DNA from: Segatella copri
Lineage (GTDB): Bacteria; Bacteroidota; Bacteroidia; Bacteroidales; Bacteroidaceae
Length of the DNA: 64,000 bases
NCBI RefSeq assembly: GCF_002224675.1
Contig: NZ_NMPZ01000018.1
Location: forward strand, 1 to 64,000
Direction: 5' to 3'
Under the pieces are notes generated by a model that had not been told where the DNA came from, did no database searches, and worked only from the letters and a program-made list of their open reading frames with translations. A program made the position numbers and the translations under genes. Shown in pieces: positions 18,370 to 26,273 of this stretch (positions within the stretch are counted from its first letter, which is position 1; each line of letters opens with the position of its first letter).

Positions 18370-20925
18370 ATGAAGAAGATTGTTTTTAACTTAATGTTGT
18401 TGATGATAAGCATGGGTATGTCTGCCCAACGCATTACCCGACAATATAATAATGTGTCATTCTCTGCGGCATTGAAGGATTTGAATGCTCGACAGGATAA
18501 GTATGTCATCAACTTTGTGTATGACGAGTTGGAGGATTTCAAGGTGACGAAGAGCATCAAAAATGAAAGTGTTCCAGATGCCATCATGAACTTGATAGGC
18601 TTTTATCCTATCAAGATGAAACAAGTGGATAATGTTATTATCGTTGAATGTATCCAAAAGGCTTCTAACAGAATGATGGGACGCATCGTGGACACTCATC
18701 ATCAACCTGTCGATTTCGCCAATGTTTCACTTCTGAATGTCAATGACTCTTCGTTTATTACTGGTGGTGTGACCAATGAAAACGGACAATTTGTAATACC
18801 TTGCAATGCTCAAAAGGCTATTGTAAAAGTAACATGTGTAGGATATAACACTTATCGCAATATCTTTAGTACTGGCAAAATAGGTACAATAGCCTTAAGC
18901 GAAGCTACGCTAAATCTACAAAAGGTAGTCGTGAAAGGTCATCGGAAGATTTATAAGTCAGACGGAACAAAGCTTATCGTGGATGTTCAGAAATCTGTAT
19001 TAAGCGATTTTGGAAGTGCCGATGATGTTGTTGCGCAATTACCAACAGTGTCAGGTAGCGATGGCAGCTATTCTGTCTTTGGACGGGGAATTGCAGATGT
19101 ATATATCGACAATCGTAAGATGAGGGACAAAAGTGAGTTGAGCCGCTTGAATTCCAAGGATATTTCTACGATAGAGGTAATCAACAATCCTGGGGTAGAG
19201 TATGATGCAGACACCCACGCTGTCATTAAAATCAACTTGAAACATAAGGTTGATGGAGGATTAGGCATCAGAACTTCTGTATTTGACAGCCAAGGTAGAA
19301 AAAACTCTGATTCGGAACAGGTGCAGCTCACTTACGATACCGAGAACATAAATGGATTCCTTTCTTTTACCAATTCAAGCAGTAGATATAAAACAGACCA
19401 AACCAATAAGGAACAGACTTTGGCTGATCATTCTGTCTGGAATATGGAAAGTGATATGCCTAAATGGAATTCCAATTATTATAATCAAACCATTAACGGA
19501 GGTATCAGTGCAGAATTGGCAAAGAATCATACCATTGGCGCAAGTTTGTCATACTCCAAGGAAACGGACAAGTGGGGAGGACATTCTGCCAGCCAAATGT
19601 TTCATGACAATCTTCTGTTTGAAGATTTATCCTCTAACATCCATTCTCATGCAAACTATGATCAATGGATAGGAAACATCTTCTACGATGGAAAATTCTC
19701 CCAAAAATGGAAAATGACGTTGAATGCTGATTATGTTAGCAGAAAAGCTGCAGATAGCCGTCTTAATCAAGAGTCTGGAAGCATGACGGATGCGCATGAG
19801 GTGAAAAATGAAAATGAGACTACTCACGACATCTATGCAGGGAATATGAAAATCAATTATCAAGCCAACAAAAACTTGACTTTTAACATAGGTGCTGATG
19901 CAAGTTATGTGGAAGAAGAAAAAGATTATCAGAGCCTTGAAAACGAGAAGTCAAGCGCAACGAGTCGTCTTCATGCAGAAGAAACAAAACTCGCCGCCTT
20001 TGCCGGATGCAATGTATCTATCGCCAAATTGTCTGCCCAACTGGGAATGCGATTTGAGTCATTTCGTATGCTGTATCGTGATGCCATCTCCCAAAATAGC
20101 TTGGTGGATAAGACTTATCGTCATTTTTATCCTTTCTTCTCATTGTCTTTGCCTGTAAAGAATGTCGAAATGGGATTAAGTATGACAACCAAGGTAAAAC
20201 GTCCAAGCTATTACGAACTTAGAAACAGCGAAGAATATTTTAACCGTTATTCCATCGAGGCAGGTAATCCATGGCTACTTCCACAATATACGACAGATAT
20301 ATCCTATTCGTTGCAATGGCATCAATTGCGTTTCTCAGTCGATTATCAAAGGATAAAAGATTACATCATCTCAACGAATATCATTCAGCAGGCAGCCCCA
20401 TTGGTGGCAATGTCAAAGCCTGAAAATTTTCCACATTATTCTGCAGTAAATGCAAGTTTGGCTTATCATACGAATGTGGGTGTTTGGGAACCATATTTCA
20501 ACCTTAACATGATGCGAACTTATATGTCACTCTATAATACGGATGGAAGAAAAATCAAGAATGACAAGCCTTATATATCAATGTCGTTCAACAGCTATTT
20601 CAACTTGCGCCACCATTGGATGCCTTACGTACTGCTAAGTTACAATTCTGATGGAAACATGAGGGAATATCTGGTTAAACAGGCATTATGGTTTAGCCTA
20701 GGAGTAACCAAGCATTTTGCTGACAATGCATGGTTGGTAAGGCTGAGTCTTAACAATATCCTCGGCACAAAAGAACGAGAGACAAGATATGCCTCAGATT
20801 ACATATTCGACAAAAGCAGTTTCAAGGATGGTCGCCGCATCAGCCTCTTGGTAAGATATACATTCAAAGACAAAAAACGCTATAAGGGCGAAAGTGCTGC
20901 AAGTGAAGAAATAGATAGACTATAA
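18370..20925 (+). CDS. STN-domain outer-membrane beta-barrel (TonB-dependent receptor-like) 1
   Basis: 851 aa. Signal peptide 1-19 (ending MSAQ); STN signalling domain about 20-95 (RITRQYNNVSFSAALKDL); carboxypeptidase-regulatory-like domain about 103-175; LQKVVVKGH resembles a TonB-box strand; plug about 190-300 (VFGRGIADVYIDNRKM, VINNPGVEYDAD); then a C-terminal barrel. It ends with a KRYKGESA-like tail beyond the last strand. It is third in the sigma/anti-sigma/barrel operon, so probably senses or imports a ligand and signals through its STN domain. No SusD partner is adjacent. Ligand unknown. Residues 20-175 are almost the same as in the gene at 21,808, but the barrels are strongly diverged. 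Confidence 0.88.
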   Translation: MKKIVFNLMLLMISMGMSAQRITRQYNNVSFSAALKDLNARQDKYVINFVYDELEDFKVTKSIKNESVPDAIMNLIGFYPIKMKQVDNVIIVECIQKASNRMMGRIVDTHHQPVDFANVSLLNVNDSSFITGGVTNENGQFVIPCNAQKAIVKVTCVGYNTYRNIFSTGKIGTIALSEATLNLQKVVVKGHRKIYKSDGTKLIVDVQKSVLSDFGSADDVVAQLPTVSGSDGSYSVFGRGIADVYIDNRKMRDKSELSRLNSKDISTIEVINNPGVEYDADTHAVIKINLKHKVDGGLGIRTSVFDSQGRKNSDSEQVQLTYDTENINGFLSFTNSSSRYKTDQTNKEQTLADHSVWNMESDMPKWNSNYYNQTINGGISAELAKNHTIGASLSYSKETDKWGGHSASQMFHDNLLFEDLSSNIHSHANYDQWIGNIFYDGKFSQKWKMTLNADYVSRKAADSRLNQESGSMTDAHEVKNENETTHDIYAGNMKINYQANKNLTFNIGADASYVEEEKDYQSLENEKSSATSRLHAEETKLAAFAGCNVSIAKLSAQLGMRFESFRMLYRDAISQNSLVDKTYRHFYPFFSLSLPVKNVEMGLSMTTKVKRPSYYELRNSEEYFNRYSIEAGNPWLLPQYTTDISYSLQWHQLRFSVDYQRIKDYIISTNIIQQAAPLVAMSKPENFPHYSAVNASLAYHTNVGVWEPYFNLNMMRTYMSLYNTDGRKIKNDKPYISMSFNSYFNLRHHWMPYVLLSYNSDGNMREYLVKQALWFSLGVTKHFADNAWLVRLSLNNILGTKERETRYASDYIFDKSSFKDGRRISLLVRYTFKDKKRYKGESAASEEIDRL

Positions 20926-20942
20926 ACTCTCTCAATACATGA

Positions 20943-21027
20943 TTCCGCAACAAAGCGGAAAAATAAAATTCTGTGTGATGAAGTTTGCCAATATTTTTCT
21001 AATGGGTAAACTTAATCCACAGAATTT
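20943..21027 (+). terminator. Hairpins after barrel 1
   Basis: A short stem TTCCGC/GCGGAA (20,943-20,960) is followed by a long-range stem AAATTCTGTG (20,966-20,975) / CACAGAATTT (21,018-21,027). The second stem recurs after barrel 2 at 24,403-24,461. Confidence 0.6.
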
Positions 21028-21230
21028 CTTTTAGAGATTCTCTAGTTAAAAAATATATATTTCTTTGTGTGTCACATAAATTATTGTATTTTTGCAGACA
21101 AAAAGAGTTGTTTGACAAGCAAACGTATGCAATTTGCAGAATTTAGCACTATTGCCAAATCATTACCTCAATTGAGGTGAAACACTCATAAATCGCTCAT
21201 TTTAAGCTATTCTGAATATTTGGGCAGATT
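21028..21230 (+). repeat. Intergenic repeat (copy 1) with own promoter
   Basis: About 190 bases closely similar to 24,482-24,650. Both copies carry TATTTTTG (21,087-21,094 here, with TTTG 19 bases upstream at 21,064-21,067) followed by AGAGTTGTTTGACAAGCAAA and ACTCATAAATCGCTCATTTT. No reading frame follows. It may be a small RNA or the leader of a lost gene; copy 1 also holds the palindrome ACCTCAATTGAGGT. Confidence 0.55.
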
Positions 21231-21397
21231 TTTTAGAATAAAAGAATGCCTAAAAAGGCAAAAAATAGTGAAATAGAGCATTTGTTCCTCCGTAGTCGGA
21301 CAATTAAGATGGAAAGAACATATAAAAAAGCATAAAAAGTTTCTGATTTTTCTCATAGACAAATTAGATTTCATATCTTTGCGCAAAATTAGAAACA
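21231..21397 (+). repeat. Duplicated segment (copy B) upstream of AbiE remnant
   Basis: Near-identical to 16,630-16,795, with the 29-codon frame at 21,246-21,335 and a -7 box TATCTTTG at 21,374-21,381. It marks the left edge of the second unit in a tandem duplication. Confidence 0.6.
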
Positions 21398-21706
21398 ATG
21401 ACAGAACTATTGAGTATATTATACAAGCTGCGGATATTCACTTTGGATGAACTTTCTGAGGCTCTGAAAGACAAGGTGAAATCGGTGGAAGCGTTGCTCG
21501 CTCGATACAAGCAACAAGGGTGGATTGTGGCTATACGGCGCAATACCTATTTCGCGACAACCTCGAAAAGGTGATGCGACTGGTGGAGATACTCAACTAT
21601 TTCCATGACAGTCCTTTGCTGTCTAAATCTGCTGTTCGAGGATAAAGAGATGGTCAATAGAATCAAATTTCATCCAATGGCTTTGTGGAAGACAAGGAGT
21701 CGTTGA
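21398..21706 (+). pseudogene. AbiE type IV toxin-antitoxin remnant B
   Basis: Starts with an AbiEi-type winged-helix antitoxin fragment (MTELLSILYKLRIFTLDELS through QQGWIVAIRRNTYF, about 50 aa). It then runs out of frame into the N-terminus of an AbiEii-type toxin (DNLEKVMRLVEILNYFHDSP), and finally joins the toxin's C-terminal 22 residues (LFEDKEMVNRIKFHPMALWK). It retains pieces lost from remnant A, and the reverse, so the two allow partial reconstruction of the ancestral operon. Not functional. Confidence 0.75.
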
Positions 21707-21737
21707 ATGTTTTTCAGTAAATTTTGAAAAAAGTTGT

Positions 21738-21776
21738 TGTTTTGCTTAGTTTTTTGATTTCCTCAACTGTATATAC
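21738..21776 (+). promoter_or_regulatory. Shared leader element, copy 2 (degenerate)
   Basis: The first half (TGTTTTGCTTAGTTTTTTG) is intact; the second half has several changes (ATTTCCTCAACTGTATATAC). The short frame is cut after F-C-L-V-F by TGA. It lies 31 bases before barrel 2, with the same approximately 30 bases upstream (AAATTTTGAAAAAAGTT) as copy 1. Confidence 0.65.
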
Positions 21777-21807
21777 AGTATATGGACTATAAAACAGGGA
21801 ATAGGCT

Positions 21808-24360
21808 ATGAGTAAATATCTGATAAGTTTGATTTTGCTTTCGGTGATAAGTATGGACGTTTCTGCCCAACGTATCACTCGACAATATAATAATGTGTCA
21901 TTTTCTGCGGCATTGAAGGATTTGAATGCCAAACAGGATAAGTATGTCATCAACTTTGTGTATGACGAGTTGGAGGATTTCAAGGTGACAAAGAACATCA
22001 AGAATGAAAGTGTTCCAGATGCCATCATGAACTTGATAGGTTTTTACCCTATCAAGATGAAACAAGTGGATAATATTATCATTGTAGAATGTATTCAAAA
22101 GGCTTCTAACAGAATGATGGGGCGCATTGTGGACACTCGTCATCAACCTGTCGATTTCGCCAATGTCGCTTTGCTCAATGTTAGTGATTCCAGTTTAGTC
22201 ACGGGTGGTGTGACAAATGAGAATGGTCAGTTTGTAATTCCTTGCGAGGTGAAAAAGGCGATTGTGAAAGTAAGTTGTGTGGGCTACAAAACTTACTGTA
22301 ATGCATATCGTACCGGTGAGGTTGGTGCCATAACCTTGGAGGATGCAACAATTAATCTGCAAAAAGTTGTGATTAAAGGTCATCGCAAATACATATCAAG
22401 AGAAAACGGAAAACTTACGCTTGACGTTCAAAATTCCAATTTGAAAAATATTGGCAAGGCAACAGATGTTATCAAATATATTCCTGGGATGCTCTATACA
22501 AATGGAAAGTATGAGGTTTTTGGTAAGGGTGAGCCTGTCATCTATATAGATGGAAGAAAGCAGACTAATACTTCAGGGTTGTCACTCCTTTCTTCTACCA
22601 ACGTGAAGTCTGTACAGCTCATAACAAACCCTGGGGCAGAATACGATGCAGAAACAAGGAGTATCATAAACATCACTACCGTACACCATTCCTTGGATGG
22701 ACTTTCTGGTATCGTAGGTGCGGAAATCTCCAAACATAAGAATTTGTCTAACAACGAGGAGGTCAACCTCAACATCCACAAGGGAGCTTTGGATGTATTC
22801 CTCGCATATCAATATGACAATACGAGAAGTGACATCAGATATGATGTTAACCAGTTCAATTACGGGCAAGATACATTTCATGAGATTTCTGCTTCTGAAT
22901 ATTCCGACCGCTCTCGCTCTCATGATTATAATGTTGGTATGAATTATGCCATAAACAAGAATCACACTATCGGCGGAAGATATTTGGGAAGCATCTCCAA
23001 CTACAAGATGCTCGACTCTCCTTTCGACTATATGCAGACGTACAAGAATGATGAACTGCTGACAGCTACAGATAACAAGACTGAAGAATCTGAAAAGGAA
23101 AGGTTTCACAATGTCAATCTGTATTATATCGGCAAACTAACAGACGACCTACAGCTCAACTTGGATGCCGACTATGTTTATGCTCAACTGAAACATAAGC
23201 AACAAGTGAGCGAGACAAGTAGAATAGATGCTGTCTCAGAAATCACGCATATGCAAAACGACCAGCGAAATCGTGCGACTGCACTCAAAGGGGTGTTTGC
23301 TTGGAACATAAATAAGAATAATAGGCTTGATTTCGGAACGGATTTCAGTAAAATCAGTTCATGGGGTATGTCTGTAAACGAAGAAGGGAAGATAGCCGAT
23401 GACCAATTCAAGAATAAGGAAACCAAGTATGCAGGATTTGCCACTTTTCGTTTGTCTGCCTCCAAATGGAAAGGAAGCATCGGGCTTCGCTATGAGTACA
23501 TTCATGCCATCAACACAGACCAAGGAGAAGTAAAGAACAAGACCAATTATTCGGACTTACTTCCATCCCTTTCTCTTTCCACAATGTTTGGGAGAGTGGG
23601 GATGAATCTTGATTTCAGTAGCAGGGTCAACCGTCCTTCGTTTCGTCAGTTGAACAACAGTGTGAGCTACAACAATCAATACCATTATGAGCAAGGCAAC
23701 ATTTATCTGAAACCGCAATACGTGTATGATACAGAACTTAGTGTGAATTATAGCATATTCGACTTCAAGTTGGATTATCAGTATATCAAGGATTACATCC
23801 ATCCGACTGTCGTTGCCGTATCCGGCAAACCTGGAACGGTAACTTGGATGTCAACCAACGCCAAGGATTTCCAGCAACTAGGAGCGCAATGTGTTGTTTC
23901 ACCTGTTTTTGGTTGTTGGCGACCTACTTTGACGGTGGGTGTCTATAAACCGTATTTCACGCTATCATATAATGGAGAGCAATTAGACTACAATCATCCA
24001 TACGGTCTCTTCGCTTTCCAAAATGTAGTGGCACTAAGGAACGATTGGCTTTTTCTATGTGATTTCTATTGGAACATTAAGGGACATCATGGCATCTACG
24101 AGCAAAACGGTTATTCGTCATTCAATATGATGGTACAGAAACAGTTACTTAAAAAGAAATTGACGATAACATTGAAAGCAGAGGACTTGTTTGATAGCTC
24201 GAAGTTGAACGATGTAAAGAGGGTTAATTTTGTGGTGCAGAACAGAAAAGTGAATAACTTCAATCGCTGCATCATAGCTTCCATCAGTTACAACTTCAAT
24301 AGTTTCAAAGATAAATACAACGGAAGCGGTTCTGCTGAGGATGAGATTAATCGTTTTTAG
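21808..24360 (+). CDS. STN-domain outer-membrane beta-barrel 2
   Basis: 850 aa. Signal peptide ends at about residue 20 (VSAQ); STN about 21-96; carboxypeptidase-regulatory-like about 104-176; plug about 190-300 (VFGKGEPVIYIDGRKQ, LITNPGAEYDAE); barrel to the end; tail DKYNGSGSAEDEINRF. Residues 21-176 differ from barrel 1 at only a small fraction of positions, whereas the barrel is far less similar. It has no sigma or anti-sigma gene of its own: the leader element and the AbiE remnant that precede sigma-1a are here joined almost directly to the barrel gene. It is probably controlled by the shared sigma-1 circuit. Ligand unknown. Confidence 0.87.
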   Translation: MSKYLISLILLSVISMDVSAQRITRQYNNVSFSAALKDLNAKQDKYVINFVYDELEDFKVTKNIKNESVPDAIMNLIGFYPIKMKQVDNIIIVECIQKASNRMMGRIVDTRHQPVDFANVALLNVSDSSLVTGGVTNENGQFVIPCEVKKAIVKVSCVGYKTYCNAYRTGEVGAITLEDATINLQKVVIKGHRKYISRENGKLTLDVQNSNLKNIGKATDVIKYIPGMLYTNGKYEVFGKGEPVIYIDGRKQTNTSGLSLLSSTNVKSVQLITNPGAEYDAETRSIINITTVHHSLDGLSGIVGAEISKHKNLSNNEEVNLNIHKGALDVFLAYQYDNTRSDIRYDVNQFNYGQDTFHEISASEYSDRSRSHDYNVGMNYAINKNHTIGGRYLGSISNYKMLDSPFDYMQTYKNDELLTATDNKTEESEKERFHNVNLYYIGKLTDDLQLNLDADYVYAQLKHKQQVSETSRIDAVSEITHMQNDQRNRATALKGVFAWNINKNNRLDFGTDFSKISSWGMSVNEEGKIADDQFKNKETKYAGFATFRLSASKWKGSIGLRYEYIHAINTDQGEVKNKTNYSDLLPSLSLSTMFGRVGMNLDFSSRVNRPSFRQLNNSVSYNNQYHYEQGNIYLKPQYVYDTELSVNYSIFDFKLDYQYIKDYIHPTVVAVSGKPGTVTWMSTNAKDFQQLGAQCVVSPVFGCWRPTLTVGVYKPYFTLSYNGEQLDYNHPYGLFAFQNVVALRNDWLFLCDFYWNIKGHHGIYEQNGYSSFNMMVQKQLLKKKLTITLKAEDLFDSSKLNDVKRVNFVVQNRKVNNFNRCIIASISYNFNSFKDKYNGSGSAEDEINRF

Positions 24361-24402
24361 AAAAATATAGGTTTTCAAATCAACCTCTAAAATACAATAT
24401 CC

Positions 24403-24655
24403 AAATTCTGTGTGATGAATATCTCAGGAATTATTAACTGAGATGTTCATCCACAGAATTTTCACTTATCAATATCAATCGTTAAAAAACATACATTTTA
24501 TTGTGTATCCAATAAATTGGTGTATTTTTGCAAACGAAAAGAGTTGTTTGACAAGCAAACATATGCACATTGCAGAAATTAGAACCGTTGCTAAATTATT
24601 ACCTCTATTGATGTAAAACACTCATAAATCGCTCATTTTAAGATGTTCTGAATAT
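24403..24655 (+). repeat. Intergenic repeat (copy 2) with hairpin and promoter
   Basis: Holds the AAATTCTGTG / CACAGAATTT stem (24,403-24,412 / 24,452-24,461), TATTTTTG at 24,523-24,530 and the GAGTTGTTTGACAAGCAAAC block, matching 20,966-21,228. It shows that the two barrel units arose by segmental duplication. Confidence 0.6.
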
Positions 24656-24773
24656 CTTAAAATAAGTGTTTGGTGAGTTTTTTATATCTGTGGTGTCTGT
24701 GGCTTTATCTGCTTTTACGGTTAATTATCTGTAAATAAACAATCCAATAGAATTTTAATCAAATAAAATTATG

Positions 24774-24781
24774 TACTTTTG
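24774..24781 (+). promoter_or_regulatory. -7 box for the LuxR-type regulator
   Basis: TACTTTTG matches TAnnTTTG, about 84 bases before the ATG at 24,865. No convincing upstream TTTG. Confidence 0.55.
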
Positions 24782-24864
24782 TAGCCGAATTGCGTATTTA
24801 AAAAGAGATCCGATGGCTTGCTGAATCGGAGAACAGATAGAAAGAGTAATATTCAGAATAGCTT

Positions 24865-25623
24865 ATGAATAAAGAAAAAGAAGATTTCTTCCTCCATTCC
24901 AACGAGGTGAATCATATCAACAGAGAAGATTACGACAAGATAGAATTATTGGTGAATGCGGCAAAGGCCTTTGCCCGCAGCACCTACCAGTGCGTCTATA
25001 TCATCGACTATTTTCATCAGGACTTCATCTATGCATCAGACAACCTCGCTTATCTCTGCGGATTGGAACCGGAGCAGTTGATGGACGCAGGCTATCAGAT
25101 GTATATAGACCATGTTCCGGATGCTGACCTGCAGATGCTGCTCGAAGTGAACAAGAAAGGTTTTGATCTTTTCAATGAATTGCCTGTGGGCGACCGCCTG
25201 GACTATACCATCTCGTACGACTTTCATCTTACCAATGGCAGGCATAGCCGATTGATTCATCATCACCTTACTCCGATACTTCTTTCTGATGATGGAAGAA
25301 TCTGGCTTGCCCTCTGCACCGTATCATTGGCAGCAACCGATGAACCGGGACATATCATCATGCAGAAGAATGGTGAGCGTAGCTATTTTGAATATTCCAC
25401 ATTGCGCCATAAGTGGGAAAAGAAAGAAGGCATAACCTTGAGCGAGACAGAGAGAGATGTTTTGAGATTGTCTGCCCAAGGTTACACGATGAATGATATT
25501 GCAGACCGACTATGCAAGTCGGTGGATACGATAAAGGCTTGCAAGCGCAACCTTTTTGCTAAGATGGGCGTGAAGAACATTGCTGAGGCGCTGTTTCATG
25601 CCACGAACTATCAGATGATATAA
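24865..25623 (+). CDS. PAS-like sensor, LuxR-type HTH transcriptional regulator
   Basis: 252 aa, no membrane segment. Residues about 30-150 look like a PAS fold (YIIDYFHQDFIYASDNLAYLCGL; LTNGRHSRLIHHHLTPI). The C-terminus from about 190 is a LuxR/GerE helix-turn-helix: LSETERDVLRLSAQGYTMND, then VDTIKACKRNLFAKMG as recognition helix. Similar stand-alone regulators are common in Bacteroidota. It faces a convergent ThiF-like gene 6 bases downstream. Whether it controls the neighbouring barrels is unknown. Confidence 0.82.
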   Translation: MNKEKEDFFLHSNEVNHINREDYDKIELLVNAAKAFARSTYQCVYIIDYFHQDFIYASDNLAYLCGLEPEQLMDAGYQMYIDHVPDADLQMLLEVNKKGFDLFNELPVGDRLDYTISYDFHLTNGRHSRLIHHHLTPILLSDDGRIWLALCTVSLAATDEPGHIIMQKNGERSYFEYSTLRHKWEKKEGITLSETERDVLRLSAQGYTMNDIADRLCKSVDTIKACKRNLFAKMGVKNIAEALFHATNYQMI

Positions 25624-25629
25624 TCGCAA

Positions 25630-26223
25630 TCATATCTCTTCCAACAATGGCGAGAGATAGAACTTGGGGAAGTATTTCACCTCCTTGCCTTCCGCAAGGT
25701 TCGCAAGAATGTTTGCACAATAGCCGGCAGCAATGTATGCCCCGATGCCCAGTTGCGGGAAAGACTCATTGGAATAATGCCTGATGGCTTCATCTATCCA
25801 AGGCACAGGCATCTGCCAGAACATACCGTACTGCGAGATATACTTGCCCAGTGAGCATCGGAAATCATCCGTTCCTTTTTTCACTACTTCGCTGAATGGA
25901 TAGCCTTTCGGTTTCTCTACAGCGAGAAAGGCAGCCTTGCCAAGATTGACGGCATGGATAACGGGGATGCCCTGCTCCTTACATTTCTCATCGAAAGCAA
26001 ACGAGGCTTCGTTGTCATGCAAGGTTGCATTCACCGCATATCGGATGCCCGACAAGTCGCATGCATCCACATCTTCCATCGTCAGCGTATCCTTTTCTAT
26101 GCGATAGATATGAAATCTATCTTCCTGCCGAGGGCTTTTATGGAAGTCATGGCGCAAGGCACAGGAAGCTATCAAGCTTCCCAAGTCTGCGCCACTAATC
26201 AACAATTTTATTGGGTTGTTCAT
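25630..26223 (-). CDS. ThiF/HesA-like protein, reduced
   Basis: 197 aa. A Rossmann-like start (IKLLISGADLGSLIASCAL) and the segment VNATLHDNEASFAFDEKCKE followed by GIPVIHAVNLG resemble the ThiF/MoeB adenylating-enzyme fold. However, it lacks the usual GxGxxG nucleotide loop in full, the catalytic Cys and the zinc CxxC pairs, and is shorter than ThiF (about 240-350 aa). So activity as an E1-like enzyme is doubtful. It lies 50 bases downstream of the barrel gene on the same strand. Function not assigned beyond fold resemblance. Confidence 0.55.
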   Translation of the reverse strand: MNNPIKLLISGADLGSLIASCALRHDFHKSPRQEDRFHIYRIEKDTLTMEDVDACDLSGIRYAVNATLHDNEASFAFDEKCKEQGIPVIHAVNLGKAAFLAVEKPKGYPFSEVVKKGTDDFRCSLGKYISQYGMFWQMPVPWIDEAIRHYSNESFPQLGIGAYIAAGYCANILANLAEGKEVKYFPKFYLSPLLEEI

Positions 26224-26273
26224 TTATAGAGAGATTTATTGTCATTACACCATTACCGGATGCTGCAGACAGA

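Noticed and set aside
16630..21706. Insertion sequence as the cause of the duplicated segments
   Set aside because: No transposase frame or terminal inverted repeats were found at the edges; a tandem duplication explains the layout better.
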